The notes beneath the pieces were generated by a model. The model worked only from the letters and a program-made list of their open reading frames with translations, made no database searches and was not told where the DNA came from. Shown here one piece after another: positions 16,753-26,285 of a DNA stretch of 64,000 nt; position 1 is the first letter of the stretch, and the number at the start of each line of letters is the position of its first letter. The translations under genes were made by a program, and so were the position numbers. Source of the stretch: Lentzea sp. NBRC 102530 (lineage in GTDB: Bacteria; Actinomycetota; Actinomycetes; Mycobacteriales; Pseudonocardiaceae); NCBI RefSeq assembly GCF_030269365.1, contig NZ_BSTF01000002.1, positions 744,001 to 808,000 of the forward strand. Reading direction: 5' to 3'.

Positions 16753-19700
16753 GTGCGACTCGGGTTAGCGATGTCCCTGGTCATGGCGGCGGTGCTCGGC
16801 GCGCCCACCGGTGCGCTCGCGGACCCTCCGCCGGAACCGGTGGCCGATCCGGCCGCGTACGTCGACCCGATGATCGGCACCGGTCGCGGTGGCGCCACGG
16901 TAGGCGAGATCAACAACTTCCCCGGCCCGTCCAGGCCGTTCGGCATGATGCAGTTCTCGCCGGACACACAGGGTTCCTACGCGGGCTACCAGTACCACTC
17001 CGACCGCATCCGGGGCTTCAGCCTCACCCACGCGTCGGTCGGCTGCACGGCGTTCGGCGACGTGCCCCTGCTGCCCGTCGCCGGTGAGATCGGGGCGGCT
17101 CCCTGGGACCGCACCGAGCCGTTCACCCACGTCGGCGAGCAGGCGGAGCCGGGCTACTACGCGGTCACGCTCGGGAACGTCCGCGCGGAACTGACCGCCA
17201 GCACCCGCACCGGTCTCGCCACCTTCACCTACCCGCAGGGCGCGACGCCGCAGGTGTTGCTCAAGGCGGGTGGCAGCCTCGCCGGGAACTCCCGTGCCGA
17301 CGTGCGGATCACCGGTGACAGGGAGCTCAGCGGCTCGGTCACCACCGGCGACTTCTGCGGCAAGGGCAACGACTACACCCTCTACTACCACGTCACCTTC
17401 GACCAGCCGTTCACCGCGCACGGCACGTGGGACGGCCGCACCATCACGCCCGGCTCGGACAGCGCCGACGCGCCCAGGGCGGGCGCGTACCTGACGTTCG
17501 GCTCCGGCGCGGTCGTGCGGGCGAAGGTCTCGATGTCGTACGTGAGCGTCGACGGCGCGAAGGCGAACATGGCGGGGGAGGTGCCGGACTGGGGCTTCGA
17601 CGCGGTTCGGCGGGCGACCAGGGACGCGTGGTCGGGTGCGCTCGGCAAGATCGGGGTCGCCGGCCGGGACCAGGCGCAGCTCAGGACCTTCTACACCGCT
17701 CTGTACCACTCCTTGTTGCACCCCAACGTCTTCGACGACCTGGACGGCCGGTACATCGGGTTCGACGACCAGATCAGGACGTTGCCGAAAGGCCGCCACC
17801 AGTACGCGAACTTCTCCGACTGGGACACCTACCGCTCGCTCGCACCGTTGCAGGCCATGCTCTTCCCGCGAGAGGCCAGCGACATGGCGCAGTCGCTGAC
17901 CAACGACGCCGTGCAGGGCGGCTGGTGGCCGCGGTGGCCGATCGCGAACGACTACACCGGCCAGATGACCGGGGACAGTTCGGTGGCACTGGTCTCCACG
18001 CTGCACGCGTTCGGAGCGAAGGACTTCGACGTGCGGACGGCGCTGAAGTACCTCGTGAAGGGCGCGACCTCGGTGGACCACACGCCGGGCGCGTACCAGG
18101 AGAGGCCCGGCATCGAGCAGTACGTCGCCCGCGAGTACATGCCCAACAACGACGCGGCGCGCGGCGACCACGCCCGCGTCGGCGCGTCGATCACGCTGGA
18201 GTGGGCGGTCGACGACTTCGCCATCGCCCGGTTCGCGCAGGCCATCGGGGAGCACGCCACCGCCCGCGAGTTCACCCGGCGCGGCCAGTACTGGCAGAAC
18301 GTCTTCAACCCCATCACCGACCACGTCGCGCCGCGCGGGCAGGACGGCCGGTTCCCGGACGGGCCGGGGTTCGTGCCGCCGCGGCCCGGCAGGTTCGGGC
18401 AGAACGGCTTCGACGAGGGCAACGCCGCCCAGTACTCCTGGATGGTGCCGCAGAACCCGGCGGGCCTCGTGACCGCGATGGGCGGCCCGGCGGCGGTGTC
18501 GCAGCGCCTCGACACGTTCTTCCAGAAGCTCAACATCGGCCCGAACGAGCCGTACATGTGGATCGGCAACGAGCCGAACTTCGGCGTGCCGTGGCTCTAC
18601 AACCACGTCGGGCAGCCGTGGAGGACGCAGGAGGTCGTGCGCCGCATCGCCACGACGTCGTTCAGCGCCACACCCGACGGCGCACCGGGCAACGACGACC
18701 TCGGCGCGATGTCCTCCTGGTACGTCTGGGCCGCGCTGGGCGTCTACCCGGCCGTCCCCGGCACCCCGGACCTCGTGGTGCACAGCCCGTTGTTCGAACG
18801 CGCGGTGCTCTCGCTGCCGACCGGACGCAAGATCGACATCCGGGCGCCCGAGGCGTCCACGACCACACCGTACGTGCAGGGGCTCCGGCTCAACGGCCTC
18901 CGCTGGGACCGCACCTTCTTGCCGCGCAACGCTTTCCGCGACGGCGGCCGGCTGGACTTCTCCCTCGCGGCCACGCCGGACCGGACGTGGGCGGCGACGA
19001 GCACCCCACCGTCCTATCGCGACGGTGAGAAGCCCTTCCTGGCGGCGGCCACCAGCCAGATCACCGTCGCACCCGGTGGCACGGGCCGGTTCGAGGTGAG
19101 CGCCCAGCGACTGGGCGGTCGCGACCGCGTGCTCGAGGTGACGGCGGCCCCTCCGGCGGGCATCACCGTCACCGGGCAGGGCCCGCTCGCGCTGGACGAT
19201 CGGACCGGCAGCGGCGGCGTGCGGCCGACCGTCACCGTCGCACCGGGCACCGCCGAGGGCTACTACGAGGTGCCGGTGATCGTCACCGGCGGCCGGACGG
19301 CGTCGCCCAGTTCGGTCATCGTGTTGGTGGCCAAGGAGAACAGCCTCGCCGCGGCGCTCGGGAACGTCGGCATCTCCGACGACGGCGACGTGGGGTCGGC
19401 GGACGTCGACGGCGCCGGGAACAGCTTCTCCCGTCAGGCGCTCGCGGCCGCGGGACTCGTCGGCGGCAGGACGCACGAGGTCGCGGGCACCTCGTTCGTC
19501 TGGCCCGCCGCACCTCCGGGCCGCGCGGACAACGTCGTACCCGCGGGCCAGACGATCGCGGTCGACGCACCGGCGACCCGCCTGTCGTTCATCGGCGCGG
19601 CCACGAACGGCGACCAGCGCGCGACCGCGACGGTGACCTTCACCGACGGCACCACGGGCCAGGCCGACCTGTCGTTCGGTGACTGGGTGCTGCCCGGCGG

Positions 19701-19890
19701 CGGCCAGGAACCGGTGTTCGGCAACGCGGTCGTCGCCCGCGCCGAGTACCGCAACCGCCCCGACGGCGCGCGGCCGGGCGCGATGGTCTTCGCGACGGCA
19801 CCGTTCGAGGCGCCCGCAGGGAAGCAGGTCGCCTCGGTGACGCTGCCGTCCAACGGGAACATCCACGTGTTCGCGATCGGCCGGTCGTGA
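16753..19890 (+). CDS. Secreted GH92 alpha-mannosidase
   Basis: A 1045-residue exported glycosidase. After a signal peptide (VMAAVLGAPTGALA) comes the GH92 catalytic region of about 700 residues: VDPMIGTGRGGATVGEINNF, the FSLTHASVGCTAFGD strand, DWDTYRSLAPLQAML, MWIGNEPNFGVPWLYNHVG and GNDDLGAMSSWYVWAALGVY are family blocks. GH92 enzymes are calcium-dependent inverting exo-mannosidases acting on glycoprotein or fungal mannans. The C-terminal 300 residues look like an NEW3-type beta-sandwich plus a carbohydrate-binding-like module. The GTG start has AGGAGA about 5 nt upstream; an ATG at 16729 is an alternative. Confidence 0.9.
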   Translation: MRLGLAMSLVMAAVLGAPTGALADPPPEPVADPAAYVDPMIGTGRGGATVGEINNFPGPSRPFGMMQFSPDTQGSYAGYQYHSDRIRGFSLTHASVGCTAFGDVPLLPVAGEIGAAPWDRTEPFTHVGEQAEPGYYAVTLGNVRAELTASTRTGLATFTYPQGATPQVLLKAGGSLAGNSRADVRITGDRELSGSVTTGDFCGKGNDYTLYYHVTFDQPFTAHGTWDGRTITPGSDSADAPRAGAYLTFGSGAVVRAKVSMSYVSVDGAKANMAGEVPDWGFDAVRRATRDAWSGALGKIGVAGRDQAQLRTFYTALYHSLLHPNVFDDLDGRYIGFDDQIRTLPKGRHQYANFSDWDTYRSLAPLQAMLFPREASDMAQSLTNDAVQGGWWPRWPIANDYTGQMTGDSSVALVSTLHAFGAKDFDVRTALKYLVKGATSVDHTPGAYQERPGIEQYVAREYMPNNDAARGDHARVGASITLEWAVDDFAIARFAQAIGEHATAREFTRRGQYWQNVFNPITDHVAPRGQDGRFPDGPGFVPPRPGRFGQNGFDEGNAAQYSWMVPQNPAGLVTAMGGPAAVSQRLDTFFQKLNIGPNEPYMWIGNEPNFGVPWLYNHVGQPWRTQEVVRRIATTSFSATPDGAPGNDDLGAMSSWYVWAALGVYPAVPGTPDLVVHSPLFERAVLSLPTGRKIDIRAPEASTTTPYVQGLRLNGLRWDRTFLPRNAFRDGGRLDFSLAATPDRTWAATSTPPSYRDGEKPFLAAATSQITVAPGGTGRFEVSAQRLGGRDRVLEVTAAPPAGITVTGQGPLALDDRTGSGGVRPTVTVAPGTAEGYYEVPVIVTGGRTASPSSVIVLVAKENSLAAALGNVGISDDGDVGSADVDGAGNSFSRQALAAAGLVGGRTHEVAGTSFVWPAAPPGRADNVVPAGQTIAVDAPATRLSFIGAATNGDQRATATVTFTDGTTGQADLSFGDWVLPGGGQEPVFGNAVVARAEYRNRPDGARPGAMVFATAPFEAPAGKQVASVTLPSNGNIHVFAIGRS

Positions 19891-19967
19891 CGGTCGTGAC
19901 GAGTCGTGGGCTTGCCGGTCAGGACTGCCTGGTCTGCCGCCCCCGGTAGCCGCGTGGCGGGACGGCT

Positions 19968-20000
19968 GTTGCCTCCCAGGACAGGAGCCCGGGAGGCAAC
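19968..20000. terminator. Bidirectional hairpin between the GH92 and hibernation-factor genes
   Basis: GTTGCCTCCC (19968-19977) and GGGAGGCAAC (19991-20000) pair perfectly, and the stem extends by three more pairs if one G-U wobble is allowed. The 13-nt loop and the position between convergent genes mark it as a shared terminator. Its stem sequence repeats that at 7195-7213. Confidence 0.65.
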
Positions 20001-20019
20001 GGCGCTCGTGCCGCCTCGA

Positions 20020-20409
20020 TCAGCCCCGAGCCTCGTCCTCGGTCGCGCCGACCAGCTCCGGGTCCTCCGGAGCGGGCATGTGGCGGATGCTGTCACTGCC
20101 CTTGTGGTCGTGGGCGCGGTCGTACCGGGAGTCCAGCACCCTGCCCAGCTTGTGCGCCGCACCGGTGTACGCGTCGTCCACCGTGGTGGCGTGGTGGGTG
20201 ACCGCGACCGGCTGCTTGCCTCCCGGGCGTGCCTCGATGACGCACTTCTTGTCCTCTGGCTTGCCGCCGCCGTCCTCGCTGAGGTGCACTTCCACGCGGG
20301 TCAGCCAGCCGCTGAACCGGGACAGGCTGCTTTCCAGGTCGGTGGTCACATAGGTGGCCAGTCGTTCGCCACCATGGATGTTGTGGTCGGTGTTGACCTG
20401 GATCTGCAT
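20020..20409 (-). CDS. HPF/RaiA-like ribosome hibernation factor
   Basis: A 129-residue protein with the fold marks of ribosome hibernation-promoting factors: MQIQVNTDHNIHGGERLATY at the start, an amphipathic helix before RFSGWLTRVEVHLSEDGGG, a strand with CVIEARPGG, and a helix ending AAHKLGRVLDSRYDR. Such proteins bind the 30S decoding region and silence ribosomes in stationary phase or low oxygen. It is the short form, without the dimerising C-terminal domain of long HPF. GGAGGG lies 6 nt before the ATG; an upstream start at 20454 is less likely. A SigB-like promoter lies upstream. Confidence 0.78.
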   Translation of the reverse strand: MQIQVNTDHNIHGGERLATYVTTDLESSLSRFSGWLTRVEVHLSEDGGGKPEDKKCVIEARPGGKQPVAVTHHATTVDDAYTGAAHKLGRVLDSRYDRAHDHKGSDSIRHMPAPEDPELVGATEDEARG

Positions 20410-20447
20410 GAGCACCCTCCGGAACGGGACTGAGATGGTCTTGGTCG

Positions 20448-20473
20448 ATACCACCGGAGCATCGGTTTCAAAC
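20448..20473 (-). promoter_or_regulatory. SigB/SigF-like promoter, one mismatch, for the hibernation factor
   Basis: On the minus strand GTTT (20473-20470) is separated by 16 bp from TGGTAT (20453-20448); the consensus -10 for the actinobacterial stress factors is GGGTAT or GGGTAC. The box lies about 40 nt before the start codon. Confidence 0.4.
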
Positions 20474-20547
20474 GTGGCCGAGTTCCCACCGTCGTGACGG
20501 GGATCGGTGACGTGGCGAATGCTCAGGGTGGCGGTGCAGCAGCTGGG

Positions 20548-20923
20548 TCAGCCGGTGTTCCGGCGATGCGCGGTGGGTGTCGCCGACGAGGTCCAGCGCT
20601 CACCCGTGCCGGCGGCAGTGGTCGGACGCGTCCCGGCCACCTGTGCCGGGACGTCGCCGGGCAGCGCGCAGGCGTCGATGACCTGCACGGCGTGGGGCTG
20701 GAGCGCGACCGCGCGGGTGGTCACCTCCAACAGCGACCGCAGGACGACCAGGCGTGCGGCGGAATCCCGCGCAGGCGCCGTGTCCGGGCCTCGCCGCGGG
20801 CGACGCCCCGGGATCCGCAGGCGAGCCACCAGCCTCGGCCAGCCGGCGTCCAGCACGTCCCCGGCGTACCCGTCCCGGCCACGATTCCACGCGAGAACGC
20901 CCGCATCGACGCGCTGGTAACAC
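20548..20923 (-). other. Gap with a possible decayed minus-strand gene
   Basis: About 510 bp separate the hibernation-factor start and the methyltransferase gene. One minus-strand frame ending at 20548 is G/C-biased at third positions and reads like protein (VLRSLLEVTTRAVALQPHAV, VQVIDACALPGDVPAQVAG), but it runs up into the next gene without a credible start or ribosome site. It may be a remnant or a chance frame. I see no other feature here. Confidence 0.25.
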
Positions 20924-21730
20924 GTGCGACACAAGATCGAGATTCTGCTAGACAGCGGTGTGGACCGACGTGAACTCAGCGCTCTCGCGCACGCAGACCA
21001 TCCGATCTCGGCTCCGCTGAGCGACAGCACAGTGGCGCACCTCCTGCACCGGGCCGTCCGCGGCCAGAACGATCACCTGATCGACCTGGGCTGTGGCGAC
21101 GGCACCTGGTTGCTGCGCGCGCTGCAGACGTACGGCGGCGCAACGGCTGTCGGGGTCGACATCTCGGGCGCGGGCTTCGACGACGTCCTCGGCGAGGCCG
21201 CCCGGCTCGGTGTGGCGGACCGGCTCGAACTGCGCCGCCAGGACGTCGCCGAGTACCGGTCGTCCAGGAAGGCGGACCTGGTGCTCAGCGTGGGAGCCGC
21301 CTACGCGTTCGGCGGGCTGCTCGAGACGTTGAACGCCGCTCGGGAGCACCTCGCCGAAGACGGCTTGCTCCTGCTCGGCGACTGCTTCTGGGAGCACGAG
21401 CCCGACCCCGCCGTCCGGGCGGAGATCGAGAGCGGCCCGCAGAAGTTCGCGGACCTCCCGACCACCGTGGCCCAGGTCGTCGCCGACGGGTGGACACCGG
21501 TCTACGGGCACACCAGCACCATCGAGGAGTGGGACGAGTACCAGTGGTGCTGGACCGGCACCCTCGCCCAGTGGGCTCTCGACCACCCCGACCACCCCGA
21601 CAGCGAGGTCGCCCTGCGGATGTCGGCGGACCACCGCACCGGCTGGCTGGGCGGCTACCGCGGAGTCCTCGGGTTCGTCGTTCTCCTGCTGCGGCGCACA
21701 CCTCCGTCGGCACCGACCGAAGCGTCCTGA
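20924..21730 (+). CDS. SAM-dependent class I methyltransferase
   Basis: A 268-residue Rossmann-fold methyltransferase. Motif I is LIDLGCGDGTWLL, motif II is AVGVDISGAGF, and the post-I acid and motif IV are in DLVLSVGAAYAFGG; the LLLLGDCFWE strand is typical of small-molecule methyltransferases. The C-terminal third (WDEYQWCWTGTLAQWALDHP, then GGYRGVLGFVVLLLRR) resembles members of the SAM-MT class linked to oxidative-stress loci. The start is uncertain: GTG at 20924 or GTG at 20960, neither with a clear ribosome site. The substrate is unknown. Confidence 0.78.
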   Translation: MRHKIEILLDSGVDRRELSALAHADHPISAPLSDSTVAHLLHRAVRGQNDHLIDLGCGDGTWLLRALQTYGGATAVGVDISGAGFDDVLGEAARLGVADRLELRRQDVAEYRSSRKADLVLSVGAAYAFGGLLETLNAAREHLAEDGLLLLGDCFWEHEPDPAVRAEIESGPQKFADLPTTVAQVVADGWTPVYGHTSTIEEWDEYQWCWTGTLAQWALDHPDHPDSEVALRMSADHRTGWLGGYRGVLGFVVLLLRRTPPSAPTEAS

Positions 21731-21866
21731 CGCTTCCCCTCTGCGCACAACCGTTTCGTGCAGCCTCCAGCAGGTCAGTCCGATGAGGACTCCGTGCGGC
21801 GCCGGGCCGGCGCCTCCGTGGTCTGCGCCTACCCGCTGGGCGGCTGGTGACACCCGTCCGGGCCGT

Positions 21867-21891
21867 GTTTGTGCCGGTCGGTCGCGGGAAC
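21867..21891 (+). promoter_or_regulatory. SigB/SigF-like promoter for the dehydrogenase-phosphoketolase-acetate kinase operon
   Basis: GTTT (21867-21870), 15 bp, then GGGAAC (21886-21891), one base from GGGTAC. It ends 35 nt before the GTG of the alcohol dehydrogenase. The other alcohol dehydrogenase of the window has the same layout with GGGCAC. Confidence 0.4.
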
Positions 21892-21926
21892 ACGATCGCG
21901 AAGTGGCCGCTGAGAGGAGAACTGAC

Positions 21927-23135
21927 GTGAAGGCTGTCGTGTGGCACGGAACGGGCGACATCCGCCTTGACGACGTGCCCGATCCGCAGTTGTTCGAACC
22001 GACGGACGCGATCGTGCGCATCACCCGCAGCGCCATCTGCGGCACGGACCTGCACATGGTGCGGGGCACCCTGCCGGGCATGATGGAGGGCACCGTGCTG
22101 GGGCATGAGGCCGTGGGTGTCGTGGTGGAGGTCGGCGACGCGGTGCGCGGGTTCTCCACAGGCGACCGCGTGGTGGTGACGTCGACGATCGGGTGCGGTA
22201 CGTGTTCGTATTGCCGTGCGGGGTATTACGCGCAGTGCGACAAGGCGAACCCGAACGGTCCGGCGGCGGGCACCTGTTTCTTCGGCGGGCCTCAGTCGAC
22301 CGGACCGGTGAACGGCCTGCAGGCCGAGTTCGCGCGGATCCCGCACGCCTCCACGACGCTGGTCAGGGTTCCCGACGAGGTCACCGACGACCAGGCGATC
22401 CTGCTCTCGGACATCTTTCCCACGGCGTGGTTCGGTGCCCGGCTGGCCGAGGTCGGCGACGGCGACACCGTGGTGGTGCTGGGCGCCGGTGTGGTGGGGC
22501 AGCTCGCGATCGCCTCGGCCAAGCGGCAGGGGGCCGCGCGGGTGCTCGTGGTGGACGGGAACAGGTCCCGGCTGGAGAAGGCACGGGCGCAGAACGCGGA
22601 GGTCGTGGACTTCAGCACCGAGGACCCGGTCGCGGTGGTCAGGGAGCTGACCGGTGGTGTCGGGCCGGATCGGGTCGTCGACGCAGTCGGGATCGACGCG
22701 GAACGTCCCTCGTCCGGGCCCGCGGCGGACGGGGTGGAGGACCTCGCCGACTTCGGCGAGGAGAAGGAGCTGGCCGCGCCGGACGCGTCGCCGGACGGCG
22801 AGTTGTGGCAGCCCGGGTCGGCGCCGAGCCTCGCGCTGCGGTGGGCGGTGCAGATGGTGGCGAAGGCCGGGTCCGTCGGCGTGATCGGGGTGTACCCGCC
22901 CGGGTTCGACCGGTTCCCGATCGGCGAGGCGATGAACAAGAACCTCACCGTGCGGATGGGCAACTGCAACCACCGGCGTTATCTGCCGCGGCTGATGGAC
23001 CTGGTGCTGACCGGGGTGGTCGACCCGATCCCGTTCATCACGCAGTACGAGAAGCCCACGTCGGCGATCGACGCGTACCGGACGTTCGACCTGCGCGAGG
23101 ACGGATGGCTCAAGACCGTTCTCGAGGTCGCGTGA
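21927..23135 (+). CDS. Zinc-dependent alcohol/formaldehyde dehydrogenase family protein
   Basis: A 402-residue medium-chain dehydrogenase. The catalytic zinc ligands are seen in AICGTDLH and GHEAVG, the four structural Cys in GCGTCSYCRAGYYAQC, and the NAD-binding glycine run in VVVLGAGVVGQLAIASA. The pattern and length match the glutathione-independent formaldehyde dehydrogenase/FdhA-like branch. An acidic insert near residue 255-285 (GVEDLADFGEEKEL) is a feature of this branch. AGGAG lies 7-8 nt upstream of the GTG. It is the first gene of an operon and overlaps the phosphoketolase start by 4 nt. Confidence 0.88.
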   Translation: MKAVVWHGTGDIRLDDVPDPQLFEPTDAIVRITRSAICGTDLHMVRGTLPGMMEGTVLGHEAVGVVVEVGDAVRGFSTGDRVVVTSTIGCGTCSYCRAGYYAQCDKANPNGPAAGTCFFGGPQSTGPVNGLQAEFARIPHASTTLVRVPDEVTDDQAILLSDIFPTAWFGARLAEVGDGDTVVVLGAGVVGQLAIASAKRQGAARVLVVDGNRSRLEKARAQNAEVVDFSTEDPVAVVRELTGGVGPDRVVDAVGIDAERPSSGPAADGVEDLADFGEEKELAAPDASPDGELWQPGSAPSLALRWAVQMVAKAGSVGVIGVYPPGFDRFPIGEAMNKNLTVRMGNCNHRRYLPRLMDLVLTGVVDPIPFITQYEKPTSAIDAYRTFDLREDGWLKTVLEVA

Positions 23136-25317
23136 CCGCCCGGCGGTACCGCCGCGCCGCTGACTACCTCGCCGCGGCCATGATCTACCTCAGGGACAAC
23201 GTGCTGCTCGACGAGCCGTTGCGGGCCGAGCACCTCAAGCCGCGGCTGCTCGGCCACTGGGGTACGTGTCCCGGGATCACGTTCGCCTACCGGGGTCTCA
23301 ACAAGCTCGTCAAGGACAGCGGGCGGCGCACGTTGCTGGTCACCGGGCCCGGCCACGGCGCCCCGGCGGTGCACGCCAACCTGTGGCTGGAAGGCACGCA
23401 CGAGGTGTTCGACCCCGCGTTGGGCCGGGACCGGGCAGGGCTGACCGAGCTCGTGCGGCGGTTCTCCTGGCCCGGCGGGTTTCCCAGCCACCTTTCGCCC
23501 GCCGTGCCCGGTGTCGTCAACGAGGGCGGGGAACTGGGGTACGCGCTCTCCACCGCTTTCGGGGCGGCGGCGGACGATCCGGGACTGCTGGTCGCGTGCA
23601 TCGTCGGGGACGGCGAGGCGGAGACCGGGCCGACGGCGGCCTCGTGGCACGGTGGCACGTTCTTCGACGACCCGGCGCACGGCCAGGTGCTGCCGATCCT
23701 GCACCTCAACGGCTACAAGATCTCCTCGCCGACGGTGTACGCGTCGATGGCCGACGAGGACCTGATCGCGCACTTCCGGGCGCTGGGATGGGCGCCGCGG
23801 GTCGTCGACGTGGAGTCCACGGCGGACCCGGATGCCGAGCTGGACGCGGCGCTGGCCGCGGCGGACCGCCGGACGATGGTCCTGCTGCGCAGCCCCAAGG
23901 GGTGGGGCGTTCCCCGCGAGGACGCCGGTGGGAGGCCGCTGGAAGGCACCTTCCACGCCCACCAGGTGCCGCTCGAACACGACCAGGTCGAGCTGGTCGA
24001 ACGCTGGTTGCGTTCGTACCGGCCGGAAGAGCTGTCGCCGACGGGGTGCCGCACCGGGACCTGCTGGACGAACTGCCGCCGGAGGACCTGCGTCTCGGCC
24101 GGGTACCGCAGGCGAACGGGGGTGCGCTGCGGCGGGAGCTGCCGTTGCCGGACCTCGCGGAGTTCGCCGTGGCCACCGACGAGCCCGCCAGCCCGACGAG
24201 GACCGCCGGCGCGTGGCTGACCGCGCTGATGGCGGCCACCGAGGACCGGCGCGACTTCCGCATCGTCTGCCCGGACGAGCTGGCGTCGAACAAGCTCGAC
24301 GAGGTGCTGACGGTCACCGGGCGCGCCTTCACGCGGGACTTCCAGGGGTACAGCGAACACCTCTCGCCGGACGGCCGCGTGCTGGAGGTGTTGTCCGAGC
24401 ACTTCTGCCAGGGGGTGCTGCAGGGGTACCTGCTGACCGGACGGCACGGCCTGTTCCCGTGCTACGAGGCCTTCGTGTCCATTGTGGACGGCATGGTCAA
24501 CCAGCACGCCAAGTTCCTGACGATGGCGCGCGACGTCCCGTGGCGGGAGCCGGTCGCGAGCCTGAACTACCTGCTGACCAGCGAGGGCTGGCGGCAGGAG
24601 CACAACGGCTACAGCCACCAGGGACCGGGGTTCATCAACAACGTGCTCACGAAGAAGGCCGCTGTCTCGCGGATCTTCCTGCCGCCGGACGCGAACACGT
24701 TGCTGGTGACGCTGCGGGAGTGCCTCGCCTCGACCGGCCGGATCAACGTCGTCGTGGCGAGCAAGCACGAAGGGCCGCAGTGGCTCGACCTCGACGCGGC
24801 GCGGCGTCATTGCGCGGCGGGCGCGGGGGTCTGGCAGGACGCCGGGGAACCCGGCGTGGTGCTGGCCTGCGCCGGGGGAGTGCCGACGGTCGAGACCGTC
24901 GCGGCGGCACGGCTGCTGCGCGAACGGGCGCCGCGTTTGAAGGTGCGGCTGACCAACGTGACCGATCTGTTGTGCCTGGCACCGGACGGTCTCCCCGACG
25001 ACGAGTTCGCGCGCTGCTTCGGCGGTGACGACGTCCCCGTCGTGTTCGGCTTCCACGGTTATCCGTCCGCCGTGCACATCACGCTGCACGGCCGTCCGCG
25101 CCCGGATCGCTTCCACGTCCACGGCTACCGCGAGGAAGGCACGACGACCACGCCGTTCGACCTGTTGGTGAGCAACGAGATGAGCCGCTACGACCTCGCG
25201 GCCGACGCGGCGCGGCGAGCGGGCGTGGACGTCGCGGACGACCTGCTGGCCGAGCGCGACCGGTTGCTGGAGCAGGCCCGCCGCGACGGCCAGGACCCGC
25301 CGGAGGTGGGGGCGTGA
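23132..25317 (+). pseudogene. xfp: Xylulose-5-phosphate/fructose-6-phosphate phosphoketolase, single-base frameshift
   Basis: The two halves of a phosphoketolase lie in different frames. The first (23132 to about 24035) has HWGTCPGITFAYRGLNKLV, GPGHGAP, EGGELGYALSTAFGAAADDP and the thiamine-diphosphate GDGEAETGP motif. The second (about 24037 to 25317) has the QANGG, SNKLDEVL, GYSEHLSPDGRVLEVLSEH and NGYSHQGPGFINNV blocks. The junction reads gagctg-tc-gccgac; one added base restores EELF-ADG, the usual family sequence, and gives about 729 residues. So one base is missing, either a real null mutation or an assembly error. The enzyme makes acetyl phosphate, the substrate of the acetate kinase encoded next. 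Confidence 0.85.
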
Positions 25318-26285
25318 GCACCGTGCTGACGATCAACCCCGGTTCCAGCAGCCTGCAGGCCGAGGTCGTGGACGCCTCGTCCGAGCGGGTCCTCGCCCGC
25401 GCGGAGAGCGAGGCGGAGCTGGACGACCTGCTGGAGCACGACGTCGACGCCGTCGGGCACCGGCTCGTGCACGGCGGACCGGAACTGCTCGCTCCGACGG
25501 TGGTGGACGACAGCGTCGTCGAACTCGTGCGCGACGCCTGTTCGCTGGCACCACTGCACGTACCGGTCAGCCTGAAGTTGCTCAGCGCGTTGCGGGACAG
25601 GCTTCCGGATGTCCCGCACGTGGTGTGCCCGGACACGGCCTTCCACCGCGACCTGCCGGAGGTGGCGGCCACCTGGGCGGTGCCCGAGTCGTGGCGGACG
25701 AGGTTCCGGTTGCGGCGCTACGGGTTCCACGGCCTGTCGTACGCGTGGGTCGCGAGCCGGGTCGACGCACCGAACGTGCTGGCCGCGCACCTGGGCGGTG
25801 GGTGCTCGGTGTGCGCGATCGAGAACGGCCGCAGCGTCGACACCTCGATGGGGTTCACCCCGCTCGACGGCGTGCCGATGGCCAAGCGCTCCGGCAGCGT
25901 CGATCCCGGCATGGTGCTCTGGTTGCTGGAGCAGGGGCTGACGCTCGACGAGGTGCGGGACGGCCTGTACCGGGAGTCCGGGTTGCTCGGTCTGTCCGGC
26001 GGCCTGTCGGACGACACCCGCGAGCTCGTGGCGTCCGACGACCCGAAGGCGGCGTTCGCGCTCGCCGTGTTCGCCCACCGCGTCAGCCGTGAGCTCGCGG
26101 CGACGGCGGTCTCCCTGCGCCGGGTCGACGCGCTGGTGTTCACCGGCGAGATCGGCTGGGACCAGCCCGAGGTCCGCGAGGCCGTCCTCGCCGGACTCGG
26201 GATCCTCGGCGACGTGCCCGTGCACGTGGTGAAGCCGGAGGAGAACCTGCAGATCTGCCGGGAGACGCTGCGCGCCCTGCGGTGA
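25314..26285 (+). CDS. ackA: Acetate kinase, short form
   Basis: A 323-residue ASKHA-fold kinase that converts acetyl phosphate and ADP to acetate and ATP. It carries LTINPGSSSLQ, the GHRLVHGG Arg site, CPDTAFHRDLP with the catalytic Asp, RRYGFHGLSYAWV with the phosphate His, and HLGGGCSVCAIENGRSVDTS. It is about 70 residues shorter than classic AckA, and the usual FTGGIGEN loop is FTGEIGWD. Both changes recur in acetate kinases paired with phosphoketolase in actinomycetes as far as I know. The GTG overlaps the phosphoketolase stop by 4 nt. Its stop abuts the next gene's stop. Confidence 0.88.
   Translation: MSTVLTINPGSSSLQAEVVDASSERVLARAESEAELDDLLEHDVDAVGHRLVHGGPELLAPTVVDDSVVELVRDACSLAPLHVPVSLKLLSALRDRLPDVPHVVCPDTAFHRDLPEVAATWAVPESWRTRFRLRRYGFHGLSYAWVASRVDAPNVLAAHLGGGCSVCAIENGRSVDTSMGFTPLDGVPMAKRSGSVDPGMVLWLLEQGLTLDEVRDGLYRESGLLGLSGGLSDDTRELVASDDPKAAFALAVFAHRVSRELAATAVSLRRVDALVFTGEIGWDQPEVREAVLAGLGILGDVPVHVVKPEENLQICRETLRALR

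Noticed and set aside
16765..19866. Very long open frame of 1033 codons on the minus strand
   Set aside because: It is a shadow of the GH92 gene: Arg/Gly/Pro-rich composition, no domain, and the wrong third-base pattern. The same holds for the long minus-strand frame at 46736-49042 opposite AftD.
24020..24060. Programmed ribosomal frameshift in phosphoketolase
   Set aside because: No slippery heptamer, internal ribosome-like site or downstream hairpin is evident, and the family is not known to use frameshifting. A lost base is simpler.
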